Source: HKCCE3408 sp039191215
Lineage (GTDB): Bacteria > Pseudomonadota > Alphaproteobacteria > Rhodobacterales > Rhodobacteraceae
Direction: 5' to 3'
Assembly: GCA_039191215.1 (NCBI GenBank)
Contig: JBCCXT010000010.1
Coordinates: 1-64,000, forward strand
Length of the DNA: 64,000 bases
The notes beneath the pieces are model-generated. The model did no database searches and was not told the origin of the DNA. It saw nothing but the letters and a program-made list of their open reading frames with translations. The position numbers and the translations under genes are program-made. Below are positions 23,681 through 31,510 of the stretch, one piece after another. The first letter of the stretch is position 1. Each line of letters starts with the position of its first letter.

Positions 23681-24261
23681 AGCGGCGCTGTTGCCGTGAG
23701 GGCCGCGTCACCTGCCTGGGTGTCGGCAAGCAGGATGGCGTAGATCTCTTCGGCGATCTCGGTGTCTTGGTCGTCGAACATAATCTCCAAAAAAGGAATG
23801 TCGGCGCGCGCCAGGATGTCACGCAGCAGATTTCTGTCGCGGGTTTCAGCCGGTGTTGCCGCCGCTTCAAGGGGCAAAAGTGCGGCCACTGCGGGCTGTC
23901 CGCTGGAATTGGAGATTAATAAATCCAGTCGCAAGCGATGCAAAACTTGCATTGCGGCGCGGTGCATGGTGCGATCGGGCGCGTCAGCGATGTCGGCCAC
24001 TTGTGCGGCGGAGACATTTGCATGGGTATGGTGGCCTTTATCGGCGGCTTCGCAAGCTGCGTCCAGGATGCCCAGCCAGTCGCGCTGTGCCGCGGTCGCA
24101 AACTGGCGCGCAGTAAGATCAACCTGGCGCAGCGTCTCAGCCTCGGTCGCGACTGGCTTTGGCGGTATCGCGGAGGAGCGACGCGCATAAAACATCGCCG
24201 CCGCCGCCATCAAGGCGGTGAGGATGGTTATAATCCAGGGGGCAAGTCCGACCAACGCCAT
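23677..24261 (-). CDS. Membrane-anchored hypothetical protein
   Basis: 194 aa starting MALVGLAPWIITILTALMAA with one N-terminal membrane helix, then a mostly helical cytoplasmic or periplasmic domain (LRQVDLTARQFATAAQRDWL; LLRDILARADIPFLEIMFDD). The start at 24261 is chosen because it puts the membrane helix at the N-terminus; the longer open frame upstream has no protein-like features and crosses the acpP promoter region. I do not recognise a family. It is convergent with fabG and divergent from acpP. Confidence 0.6.
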   Translation of the reverse strand: MALVGLAPWIITILTALMAAAAMFYARRSSAIPPKPVATEAETLRQVDLTARQFATAAQRDWLGILDAACEAADKGHHTHANVSAAQVADIADAPDRTMHRAAMQVLHRLRLDLLISNSSGQPAVAALLPLEAAATPAETRDRNLLRDILARADIPFLEIMFDDQDTEIAEEIYAILLADTQAGDAALTATAPL

Positions 24262-24364
24262 CGCGTATGCCTTGAAATTTGTTCTCCAATGCGCCGACGG
24301 TTTTGCACCTGAATACGGCATTTGGGCGGCAATCCTATGGCCGGATTTTCCCTTCTCAGGCCCA

Positions 24365-24392
24365 TTGCCTTCGGTGTTGGGTATGCTATAGG
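24365..24392 (+). promoter_or_regulatory. Possible sigma-70-type promoter of acpP
   Basis: TTGCCT and TATAGG separated by 16 bases lie 115 bp upstream of acpP on its strand. Acyl carrier protein is among the most abundant proteins, so a dedicated promoter is expected here. The match is modest and by eye. Confidence 0.3.
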
Positions 24393-24507
24393 CGGCGCAG
24401 TTTTCCCGAAAGTCTTGCACTTGGGGGAGGGTATGGCCATATCGCGGCCAGCGCCGAAGGACAAAGATGCCGGGCCACGCGGCTCGGCGCAGGAATGAGG
24501 ACATATC

Positions 24508-24741
24508 ATGAGCGACATCGCAGATCGCGTGAGGAAAATCGTCGTCGAGCATTTGAGCGTCGAGGCAGCGAAGGTGACCGATCAGGCGTCATTCATTGAC
24601 GATTTAGGCGCAGATTCGCTTGATACGGTTGAGCTGGTGATGGCGTTTGAAGAAGAGTTCGGCATTGAAATCCCCGATGATGCGGCGGAATCGATCCAGA
24701 CTTTCGGTGATGCGGTGACTTTTATCATAAAAGCGGGATGA
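24508..24741 (+). CDS. acpP: Acyl carrier protein
   Basis: 77 aa, strongly acidic, with the phosphopantetheine attachment Ser in DLGADSLDTVELVMAFEEEF (Ser near residue 37). It carries growing acyl chains for the Fab enzymes encoded on both sides. AGGA/GAGGA lies upstream of the ATG. A hairpin with a T-rich tail follows, so it is probably transcribed mostly alone, before fabF. Confidence 0.97.
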   Translation: MSDIADRVRKIVVEHLSVEAAKVTDQASFIDDLGADSLDTVELVMAFEEEFGIEIPDDAAESIQTFGDAVTFIIKAG

Positions 24742-25118
24742 AATAGCGATTTTCACGAATTGCTCGTGGGCGGCGTCCGAAATTGGGGCGCCGTTTGTTT
24801 TTGCAAACTGGGGACGCGGCTCCTCGTGGACCCATGAGGGCCCCCTCGTCGCCGCGGCTGCCGCGGAATGGGTGGCGCGGTCACTGAGTTTCCGGCAACG
24901 TCGTAAGGACCGCTGAATTTTCACGCATGCGCGGGGGCCGAATGGCTCGACCCAATTGCCGAAGCCGCGGAGCGCAACGCGCGACCCGCGCTGACGAGGG
25001 CTCCCTTTGGGGGCGCGAGGAAGCGCGGCCATTCATGGGTTGGGGCTATTGCGCTGAGCCCGCCTCTGGCGCTATCAGATGGCCAATTAGAAGGGGCAGA
25101 CCAATAGGGGAGCAGGAT
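24742..25118. other. Non-coding interval between acpP and fabF
   Basis: 377 bp with no credible gene. It contains the acpP terminator candidate and a CCGCGG-CTG-CCGCGG direct and inverted repeat near 24852-24866. The in-frame region upstream of fabF (from 24927) is open but reads as low-quality Arg/Gly-rich sequence and is not treated as coding. Confidence 0.55.
24771..24802 (+). terminator. Probable terminator after acpP
   Basis: CGGCG (24771-24775) pairs with CGCCG (24789-24793), followed by TTTGTTTTT. The stem is short but the T-rich tail is clear, and it lies about 30 bp after the acpP stop. Confidence 0.55.
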
Positions 25119-26381
25119 ATGCGGCGGGTCGTTGTCACCGGGCTCGGGCTCGTTACACCTTTGGGGGTCGGCGTGGACCATGTTTGGGCCCAAGCGCTTG
25201 CCGGTTCATCCGGCGCTGGTCCGATTACGCGGTTTGACACAACCGGGCATGCCACAAGTTACGCCTGCGAAGTGCCGCGCGGCGATGGCTCGGCTGGTAC
25301 GTTCGACGCTGATGCCTGGATGGAGCCGAAAGAACAGCGCAAGGTCGATGATTTCATTCTTTACGGGATGGCCGCCGCCGATCAGGCCATCGCTGATGCC
25401 GGTTGGTTGCCGGGCGCGGATGACCGTGAGGCGCAGTTTCGCACCGGTGTGCTGATCGGCGCCGGCATTGGTGGCTTGAGCTCCATCGCCGATACCTCGA
25501 TCGTGCTTAAAGAACGCGGCCCGCGCCGTGTCTCACCGTTCTTTGTCCCGGGTGCGTTGATCAACCTCGTCTCCGGGCAGGTCTCGATCCGCTACGGCTT
25601 TCGCGGCCCAAACCATGCCGTCGTCACGGCCTGTTCGACCGGCGCGCATGCGATCGGCGATGCCGCGCGGCTCATCGCACTTGACGATGCCGACGTGATG
25701 ATTGCGGGCGGGGCCGAAAGCCCGATCTGCGCCATTGGCGTTGCCGGTTTCAATGCCTGCAAGGCGCTGTCAACAAAGCGCGCCGATGACCCGCAAGCTG
25801 CCAGCAGACCCTGGGACGCAGATAGCGACGGGTTTGTCATGGGCGAAGGTGCTGGTGTGGTCGTGCTGGAGGAGTTGGAGCATGCTAAGGCGCGCGGCGC
25901 CAAGATCTATGCCGAGATCCTGGGCTACGGCTTAAGCGGCGATGCCCATCATATCACCGCCCCGCCGCCCGATCACGAAGGGGCTGAGCGCGCAATGCGA
26001 GCAGCCTTGAAACGCGCAGGCCTGGCGCCGTCGGATATCGATTATGTCAATGCGCATGGTACCTCCACCATGGCCGATACAATTGAGTTAGGGGCCGTGG
26101 AGCGCCTGATGGGCGCCCATTCGGGCAAGCTGAAAATGAGCTCGACAAAGTCGATGACGGGACATCTATTGGGTGCGGCCGGCGCCATTGAGGCGATCTT
26201 TTCGATCCTTGCCCTGCGTGACCAGGTGGCTCCGCCAACGATCAACCTGGACAATCCGGCGGCCGAAACAGAGGTTAATCTTTGCGCAAACGCAGCCCAG
26301 AAAGGCAGTGTGGAGATCGTGCAGTCCAACTCCTTCGGCTTTGGCGGTACCAATGCCTGCCTGATCATGGGCGGCGTCTGA
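25119..26381 (+). CDS. fabF: 3-oxoacyl-ACP synthase II
   Basis: 420-aa condensing enzyme beginning MRRVVVTGLGLVTPLGVGVD. The catalytic Cys is in VTACSTGAHAIGDA (near residue 170); the two active-site His lie in NAHGTSTMADTIE and SMTGHLLGAAGAIEA; the ending QSNSFGFGGTNACLIM is typical. It elongates acyl-ACP, including the step to C18. The ATG at 25119 is preceded by GGAGCAGG. mltG follows after three bases, so the two are one transcript. Confidence 0.95.
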   Translation: MRRVVVTGLGLVTPLGVGVDHVWAQALAGSSGAGPITRFDTTGHATSYACEVPRGDGSAGTFDADAWMEPKEQRKVDDFILYGMAAADQAIADAGWLPGADDREAQFRTGVLIGAGIGGLSSIADTSIVLKERGPRRVSPFFVPGALINLVSGQVSIRYGFRGPNHAVVTACSTGAHAIGDAARLIALDDADVMIAGGAESPICAIGVAGFNACKALSTKRADDPQAASRPWDADSDGFVMGEGAGVVVLEELEHAKARGAKIYAEILGYGLSGDAHHITAPPPDHEGAERAMRAALKRAGLAPSDIDYVNAHGTSTMADTIELGAVERLMGAHSGKLKMSSTKSMTGHLLGAAGAIEAIFSILALRDQVAPPTINLDNPAAETEVNLCANAAQKGSVEIVQSNSFGFGGTNACLIMGGV

Positions 26382-26384
26382 GCG

Positions 26385-27542
26385 ATGGGCCGCGACGTTG
26401 CAGCAAACGGCTTTACCATTGTCATTGGATTGCTGATTGCTGTGGCGGTGCTGGCAGGCTGGGCGCGCAACCAAGTCGTCGGCGCGGGGCCGCTGGACGA
26501 CGCAATCTTCTTTGACGTCGCATCCGGGGCGACACTTGAGCAAGTCAGCAATGACCTCCAAGAGGCGGGCGCTGTAAGCTCTGGCACGCTCTTTCGGCTG
26601 AACGCGCGCTATCAGGATCGAGCGCAGGATCTGCGTTTCGGCACGTATGAGATACCTGCCAGCGCGACGATGGACGACATTCTCGATATCGTGACCTCTG
26701 GCGCGGCCTCCGTCGTTCGCTACCAGGCCACCTATGTGCTGCGAAACGCGGGCACGGGCGAGCTGCGCCTGCGCGAGCGCGTTCCCGGAACCGGCGAGAT
26801 CGTCGAGCTGGCAAATTTTGCCTATGAGGAGGGAGTGCCCGGCATCTATACCGATCTGGTCGCACAGGGCGGGGTCAATTACCGCGTCTCGGTGCCGGAA
26901 GGATTGACCAGTTGGCAGATTGTTGAAGGCCTGAACCAGGCGGATTTTTTGGCCGGTGATGTGCCGGATTTGCCGGCCGAAGGCACGCTTTCGCCGGATA
27001 CATATGATGTCTCACGGGGCATGGAGCGCTCAGAATTGCTGGCCCGCATGGCTGAGGCGCAAGATGCAACGCTTGCAGCGGCCTGGGAAAACCGTGCGAC
27101 CGACCTGCCCATCGAGACACCGCAAGAAGCGCTGGTTCTGGCCTCAATCATTGAAAAGGAAACCGGCATCGCTAGCGAGCGCGGATTGGTGGCCAGCGTG
27201 TTTGTGAATCGCTTGAATATTGGCATGCGGCTGCAGACCGACCCGACCGTCATCTACGGCGTGACGGAGGGCCGCGGCGTTCTGGGCCGAGGGCTGCGGC
27301 AAAGTGAGTTGGATACCGTCACGCCGTGGAACACCTATCAGATCGACGGATTGCCGCCGACGCCGATTGCGAATCCCGGCCAGGCCGCGATTGAGGCCGC
27401 GTTGAACCCCGATGAAAGTGAATTTGTCTTCTTTGTCGCCGACGGAACGGGCGGGCATGCCTTTGCGGTGACGCTGGCGGAGCACAACGAGAACGTCGCA
27501 CGCTGGCGCCAGATTGAAGCCGAACGCGGCGACGGGGGTTGA
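26385..27542 (+). CDS. mltG: Endolytic peptidoglycan transglycosylase MltG
   Basis: 385 aa with an N-terminal membrane helix (FTIVIGLLIAVAVLAGWA) and a periplasmic YceG/MltG domain. The catalytic Glu is in LASIIEKETGIASERGLVAS, followed by VFVNRLNIGMRLQTDPTVIY and WNTYQIDGLPPTPIANPG, the family hallmarks. MltG cuts nascent glycan strands and sets their length. It lies between fabF and the GTA cluster, a gene order known from other Rhodobacterales. It is a housekeeping gene and not a GTA component. Confidence 0.93.
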   Translation: MGRDVAANGFTIVIGLLIAVAVLAGWARNQVVGAGPLDDAIFFDVASGATLEQVSNDLQEAGAVSSGTLFRLNARYQDRAQDLRFGTYEIPASATMDDILDIVTSGAASVVRYQATYVLRNAGTGELRLRERVPGTGEIVELANFAYEEGVPGIYTDLVAQGGVNYRVSVPEGLTSWQIVEGLNQADFLAGDVPDLPAEGTLSPDTYDVSRGMERSELLARMAEAQDATLAAAWENRATDLPIETPQEALVLASIIEKETGIASERGLVASVFVNRLNIGMRLQTDPTVIYGVTEGRGVLGRGLRQSELDTVTPWNTYQIDGLPPTPIANPGQAAIEAALNPDESEFVFFVADGTGGHAFAVTLAEHNENVARWRQIEAERGDGG

Positions 27543-27596
27543 TTTCGTTCAGCTTTTGGCCGGATGGTAAATGAGATGTTACGGCTTTCGACGTAA

Positions 27597-27651
27597 TTAA
27601 CCTATTGTAAGTAATAAACTTATTGACAGATCGAACGGTCCAGAGTACCTC
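27597..27651 (+). promoter_or_regulatory. AT-rich candidate control region of the GTA cluster
   Basis: Within a GC-rich genome this short tract is strikingly AT-rich. It contains TTAA-N7-TAAG (27597-27611), one base pattern short of the CtrA consensus TTAA-N7-TTAA, then TTGACA (27623-27628) with a weak -10 (TACCTC) 17 bases later. CtrA is needed for GTA expression in Rhodobacter, so a site here would fit, but the match is imperfect. Confidence 0.3.
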
Positions 27652-27676
27652 TTTTGGCATGCTGGAACACGTGGGC

Positions 27677-27711
27677 AAACGGCCGAGGGGCAACCCTTTG
27701 GGCCGTTTTTT
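27677..27711 (+). terminator. Terminator or attenuator in the leader of the GTA cluster
   Basis: AAACGGCC (27677-27684) pairs perfectly with GGCCGTTT (27701-27708), with an inner GGG/CCC element in the loop and six T residues. It is downstream of the promoter-like tract and only 50 bp before GTA g1, so besides ending mltG transcripts it could attenuate GTA transcription. Confidence 0.75.
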
Positions 27712-27761
27712 CATGTCTGATCATGTGGGCCCATTCTCTTTTAGGAAAAGGGGACGCTCCT

Positions 27762-28091
27762 ATGACAGACCTTGGGTTGCTCGAGGAAGATAAGGCGCGG
27801 GCAGAGATCACGATCCGCCGCGCAATGGAAGCTTTCGACACGACAATTGAAGCGCTGCAACATGCGGTTTCAGAGTTGAAAGCTGAATATCGGTCAGGTG
27901 AAGCGGAGGTCATGCGTGACCTCAAGGCGATGAACGCCGCGTTTCAGTTTGCCGTCACTACGGAGGCGAAAGCTCGTGAAGCCGTCGCAAAACAAACGCC
28001 AGCCATGGGGGTCGGGTCACTCGACCTCGATGCCGCTCGAGAGGAAATCGGGCTCCGCCTGGCTTGCCTCAGAGCCGCTGGAGACGACTGA
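27762..28091 (+). CDS. orfg1: GTA small terminase-like protein (g1)
   Basis: 109 aa, mostly helical with coiled-coil character (EEDKARAEITIRRAMEAFDT; ALQHAVSELKAEYRSGEAEV). In the RcGTA cluster the gene in this position encodes the small terminase subunit that helps recruit DNA for packaging. The start at 27762 follows AAAAGGGGA; a longer frame upstream crosses the terminator hairpin and is rejected. Its 3' end overlaps the large terminase gene by about 60 bp in another frame. Confidence 0.75.
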   Translation: MTDLGLLEEDKARAEITIRRAMEAFDTTIEALQHAVSELKAEYRSGEAEVMRDLKAMNAAFQFAVTTEAKAREAVAKQTPAMGVGSLDLDAAREEIGLRLACLRAAGDD

Positions 28092-29385
28092 AGCTTTCCT
28101 CGAGGGCCTGAGCGATCAGGCCCTCGCTGCTTTGCCGTATCTGTTTGAGTTTTGGGCATTGCCGCATCAATTGCCGCCCGAGGGCAATTGGAAGACCTGG
28201 GTGATCCTGGGCGGGCGGGGTGCCGGCAAAACCCGGGCCGGGTCGGAATGGGTCCGCTCGATGGTCGAAGGCGGAATGCCTGACGAGCCGGGGCGCGCAA
28301 AGCGTCTGGCGCTGGTCGGTGAAACATATGATCAAGCGCTGGCTGTGATGATCCGGGGCGACAGTGGCATCCTGGCGGTCACCCCGCCGGATCGGCAGCC
28401 GCGCTGGATTGCTGGAGAACGGCGCCTGGTTTGGCCCAATGGCGCTGAGGCGCGGGTCTTTTCCGCCAATGACCCCGAGGCGCTGCGCGGCCCGCAATTT
28501 GATGCCGCCTGGTGTGATGAGCTTGCCAAGTGGAAGAACGGGCAGGCGGCGTGGGACATGCTGCAATTTGGCCTGCGCCTGGGACGTGATCCCCGGCAAT
28601 TGGTCACAACAACGCCGCGCAACGTGGATGTTTTGAAGGACATTTTGAACCGAGCAACAACCGCCGTCACGCATGCCTCAACCGAGGCCAACCGGGCTTT
28701 TCTGGCGCCGTCATTTCTGGAGGACATCCGGGCGCGCTACGGCGATACCCGGCTTGGCCGGCAAGAACTTGACGGCGTTCTTATGGAAGATGTTCCAGGC
28801 GCGCTTTGGCGGCGTGAGGCGATCGACGAAGTCCGCGTGCGCGCGGTGCCTGATGAGCTTGTCGTCAGCGTGGCGGTCGACCCACCGGTCACCGGCCATG
28901 CCGGATCGGACGAATGCGGGATCGTTGTCGTGGCCGCCGACCGCGCTGGCAAGCCGCAGGATTGGCGCGCCTTTGTGATTGAAGATGCCAGCGTGCACGG
29001 CGCCTCACCACAGGGTTGGGCGGAGGCCGCGGCCGCCGCCTATCACCGCCACGAGGCAAGCAGGCTGGTCGCCGAGGTCAACCAGGGTGGCGACATGGTT
29101 GAAACGATCATGCGCCAGACCGATCCGCTGGTGAACTTCCACGCCGTGCGCGCCTCGCGCGGCAAAATCGCGCGCGCGGAGCCCGTGGCCGCATTGTACG
29201 AACAAGGGCGGGTGAGCCATTTGCCGGGGCTCGAAAAGCTCGAAGATCAGATGTGCCAGATGTCGCGGACCGGCTTTGCCGGTCGCGGCTCGCCGGACCG
29301 GGTCGATGCCCTTGTCTGGGCGCTGACGGATGCGCTTTTGACGCCCGGCCGCCCGCCGATAAACCCGGCCATGCGGTCGCTCTAG
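28030..29385 (+). CDS. orfg2: GTA large terminase (g2): DNA-packaging ATPase and nuclease
   Basis: 451 aa. The ATPase domain has a Walker A GGRGAGKT at about residues 61-68, Walker B ending in Asp-Glu near 163-164 (DAAWCDELAKW) and a coupling motif VTTTPRN near 197. The RNase H-like nuclease domain starts around 280 with VAVDPPVTGHAGSDECGIVV and continues to SPDRVDALVWALTDALL, whose acidic residues bind metal. The motor fills GTA heads headful-fashion with random host DNA. An alternative in-frame start lies at 27949; 28030 gives the usual N-terminus. Confidence 0.93.
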   Translation: MPLERKSGSAWLASEPLETTEAFLEGLSDQALAALPYLFEFWALPHQLPPEGNWKTWVILGGRGAGKTRAGSEWVRSMVEGGMPDEPGRAKRLALVGETYDQALAVMIRGDSGILAVTPPDRQPRWIAGERRLVWPNGAEARVFSANDPEALRGPQFDAAWCDELAKWKNGQAAWDMLQFGLRLGRDPRQLVTTTPRNVDVLKDILNRATTAVTHASTEANRAFLAPSFLEDIRARYGDTRLGRQELDGVLMEDVPGALWRREAIDEVRVRAVPDELVVSVAVDPPVTGHAGSDECGIVVVAADRAGKPQDWRAFVIEDASVHGASPQGWAEAAAAAYHRHEASRLVAEVNQGGDMVETIMRQTDPLVNFHAVRASRGKIARAEPVAALYEQGRVSHLPGLEKLEDQMCQMSRTGFAGRGSPDRVDALVWALTDALLTPGRPPINPAMRSL

Positions 29386-29413
29386 CAGCTTTCAAGATCA
29401 AAGGAGGCACCTT

Positions 29414-30586
29414 ATGGTGTTGGACCTGTTTAAGAAACCCGAACCCGAACGGGTGGAGCGGAAGGCCTCGGCGACGGCGGGTGTCATGGCGATGGCCAGT
29501 TCAGGTCGTGTCGCCTGGAGCCCGCGGGACACCGTCTCGCTGACGAAAAATGGGTTTCAGGGCAATCCGGTGGGCTTTCGATGTGTGCGCCTGATCTCTG
29601 AGGCCGCCGCGGCTGTCCCGATCTTGTGCCAGGACGCAGAACGGCGCTACGAATACCACCCGCTCCTGATGCTTCTGGCCCGCCCCAATTCCGGCCAAAC
29701 GCGGGCTGAAATGCTGGAGGCGCTTTATGCGCAGCTGATGCTTTCCGGCAACGCCTATCTGGAGGCCGTTCTGACCGAGGGCGCGGGCGGCAATCTGCCC
29801 CGCGAACTTCACGTCTTGCGGTCCGATCGTGTCAGTCTGATCCCCGGCGCAGACGGATGGGCAGAGGCTTATGACTACACCGTCGGCAACCGCAAGCACC
29901 GCTTTGCGGCAGAGCTGATTTGCCATTTCCGCACCTTCCATCCCGGCGATGACCATTACGGCCTGGCGCCTATCCAGGCGGCGGCGACAGCGGTTGATGT
30001 CCACAATGCTGCAAGCCGTTGGTCGAAGGCGCTTTTGGACAATGCGGCGCGGCCATCGGGCGCCATCATCTACAAAGGTGTCGATGGTTCGGGCGGATTG
30101 AGCGAAGATCAATTCCTGCGCCTGCAGGCCGAGATGGAGAGCTACCATACCGGTGCGCGCAATGCCGGCCGTCCGATGCTGCTCGATGGCGGGCTCGATT
30201 GGAAACCGATGGGCTTTTCGCCCTCGGATATGGAGTTTCAAAAGACCAAGGAGGCCGCAGCGCGCGAAATTGCGCTGGCCTTTGGCGTGCCGCCCATGCT
30301 GCTGGGTATCCCCGGCGATGCGACCTATGCGAACTACGCCGAAGCCAACCGCGCGTTCTATCGCCTGACCGTGCTGCCGCTGGTCGGACGTGTCCTGGCA
30401 AGTCTCGCGCATTGGCTGACCGGGTTTTCCATCGACCCGGCTGAGTTGAAACCCGACCTTGACCAGGTGCCGGCCCTGTCGGCGGAACGCGATGCGCAAT
30501 GGGCGCGGGTTTCTGAGGCGGAGTTCCTGAGCGCGGCCGAAAAGCGGGCGATGTTGGGCTTGCCGCCGATGCTGGATGAGGCATGA
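29414..30586 (+). CDS. orfg3: GTA portal protein (g3)
   Basis: 390-aa HK97-type portal: NGFQGNPVGFRCVRLISEAA, LMLLARPNSGQTRAEMLEAL, LSGNAYLEAV and FGVPPMLLGIPGDATYANYA are family hallmarks. The dodecamer forms the head vertex through which DNA enters and to which the tail attaches. AAGGAGG precedes the ATG. It ends in an ATGA overlap with the small g3.5 gene. Confidence 0.93.
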   Translation: MVLDLFKKPEPERVERKASATAGVMAMASSGRVAWSPRDTVSLTKNGFQGNPVGFRCVRLISEAAAAVPILCQDAERRYEYHPLLMLLARPNSGQTRAEMLEALYAQLMLSGNAYLEAVLTEGAGGNLPRELHVLRSDRVSLIPGADGWAEAYDYTVGNRKHRFAAELICHFRTFHPGDDHYGLAPIQAAATAVDVHNAASRWSKALLDNAARPSGAIIYKGVDGSGGLSEDQFLRLQAEMESYHTGARNAGRPMLLDGGLDWKPMGFSPSDMEFQKTKEAAAREIALAFGVPPMLLGIPGDATYANYAEANRAFYRLTVLPLVGRVLASLAHWLTGFSIDPAELKPDLDQVPALSAERDAQWARVSEAEFLSAAEKRAMLGLPPMLDEA

Positions 30587-30819
30587 ACGGACGGACCGGC
30601 GGGTCACGCTTTCTCTATGCGCCGTTTGAGGTCACCGAGGCGCGCATAGACGCCAATGAACGGGTTCTGGAGGAGCGCTGGAGCGCGCTTGCCCACCGGC
30701 TGCAAGGAATTGAATTTGCGCTTGAGCGTCTCGAGCGGCGGCTATGGCTGGCGCTTTTTGGCGTACTCAGCGTCGTGTTGGCACAAGGTGTAAGCGCGTT
30801 GCTTACGCAGGTTCCGTGA
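30583..30819 (+). CDS. orfg3.5: GTA small protein g3.5
   Basis: 78 aa with a helical, Glu/Arg-rich middle (ARIDANERVLEERWSALAHR; LERLERRLW) and a C-terminal hydrophobic helix (LALFGVLSVVLAQGVSALL). It matches in position and size the small gene between portal and protease in the RcGTA cluster. Its role is not established; the tail-anchored design suggests a membrane-associated assembly or lysis-related function, which is inference. Start overlaps the portal stop (ATGA). Confidence 0.7.
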   Translation: MNGRTGGSRFLYAPFEVTEARIDANERVLEERWSALAHRLQGIEFALERLERRLWLALFGVLSVVLAQGVSALLTQVP

Positions 30820-30830
30820 AGGAGGCCCTT

Positions 30831-31403
30831 ATGGATAGTCTAGACTACGGTCTGGAGACGAAATTTGCGCGTGCTGAGGGCGGTTTGTCGCTTTCCGATG
30901 GCAGCGTAATCGAAGGCTATGCAAGCCTTTTTGGCGCCTCGGACCGGGGCGGCGACATTGTGTGTTCGGGGGCCTATGAGCGGTCGCTAAAGGCGACATT
31001 GGAGGCCGGGCGACAGGTAAAGATGCTTTGGCAGCACGACCCGGCGCAGCCCATCGGCGTGTGGGACGAAATCCGTGAAGATGGCAAAGGTCTTTGGGTC
31101 CGCGGGCGCATCCTGGATGCTGTGGCGCGCGGCCGCGAGGCGCGCGCGCTGATTGAGGCCGGCGCAATCGACGGTCTGTCGATCGGCTATCGCACGGTGC
31201 GGGCGACAAAGAACGCTGAGGGGCTTCGGCTGCTCAACGAGGTGGAACTTTGGGAAGTGTCGCTGGTGACATTCCCGATGCTGCCGCAGGCACGGCTGGA
31301 CGCTTCCCGCAAAAGTGGCGGGATCACGGGCGACTTGCTGGGCGAATTGGCGACGGTGTTTGACGACGCCCGCCGCAACCTGGCGGCGCGCAAGCCCCGC
31401 TGA
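30831..31403 (+). CDS. orfg4: GTA prohead protease (g4)
   Basis: 190 aa, HK97-family prohead protease (U35): EGYASLFGASDRGGDIVCSG, MLWQHDPAQPIGVWDEIRED (active-site His), GLSIGYRTVRA (Ser) and WEVSLVTFPMLPQARL. It trims the N-terminal scaffold segment from the capsid protein during maturation. The start at 30831 has GGAGG seven bases upstream; longer in-frame versions overlap g3.5. The C-terminus is short, as in RcGTA. Confidence 0.9.
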   Translation: MDSLDYGLETKFARAEGGLSLSDGSVIEGYASLFGASDRGGDIVCSGAYERSLKATLEAGRQVKMLWQHDPAQPIGVWDEIREDGKGLWVRGRILDAVARGREARALIEAGAIDGLSIGYRTVRATKNAEGLRLLNEVELWEVSLVTFPMLPQARLDASRKSGGITGDLLGELATVFDDARRNLAARKPR

Positions 31404-31409
31404 TCCAAA

Positions 31410-31457
31410 GCGTTTCTGCTTGAAACGCCTCCATCGGAGCGCTTTTTGACGAAGCGC
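31410..31457 (+). other. Two RNA hairpins upstream of the capsid gene
   Basis: GCGTTTC-TGCTT-GAAACGC (31410-31428) and GCGCTT-TTTGACG-AAGCGC (31439-31457) are consecutive stem-loops in the 107-bp gap before the capsid gene, one of the longest gaps within the cluster. Neither has a terminator T-run directly after it. They could mark mRNA processing or stabilise the capsid message. Function inferred. Confidence 0.55.
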
Positions 31458-31510
31458 ATTTTCTGAGCGCGCCGCGTCAGGCGCCTTCATAGCAACATCA
31501 GGATCAAGTG

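Noticed and set aside
24927..25118. N-terminal extension of FabF from an upstream in-frame ATG
   Set aside because: The extension is Arg/Gly-rich and not FabF-like; the ATG at 25119 has a good ribosome-binding site and the canonical start.
29501..30607. Minus-strand open frame (368 codons) opposite the GTA portal gene
   Set aside because: Antisense shadow; the portal frame has strong family motifs and good coupling to neighbours.
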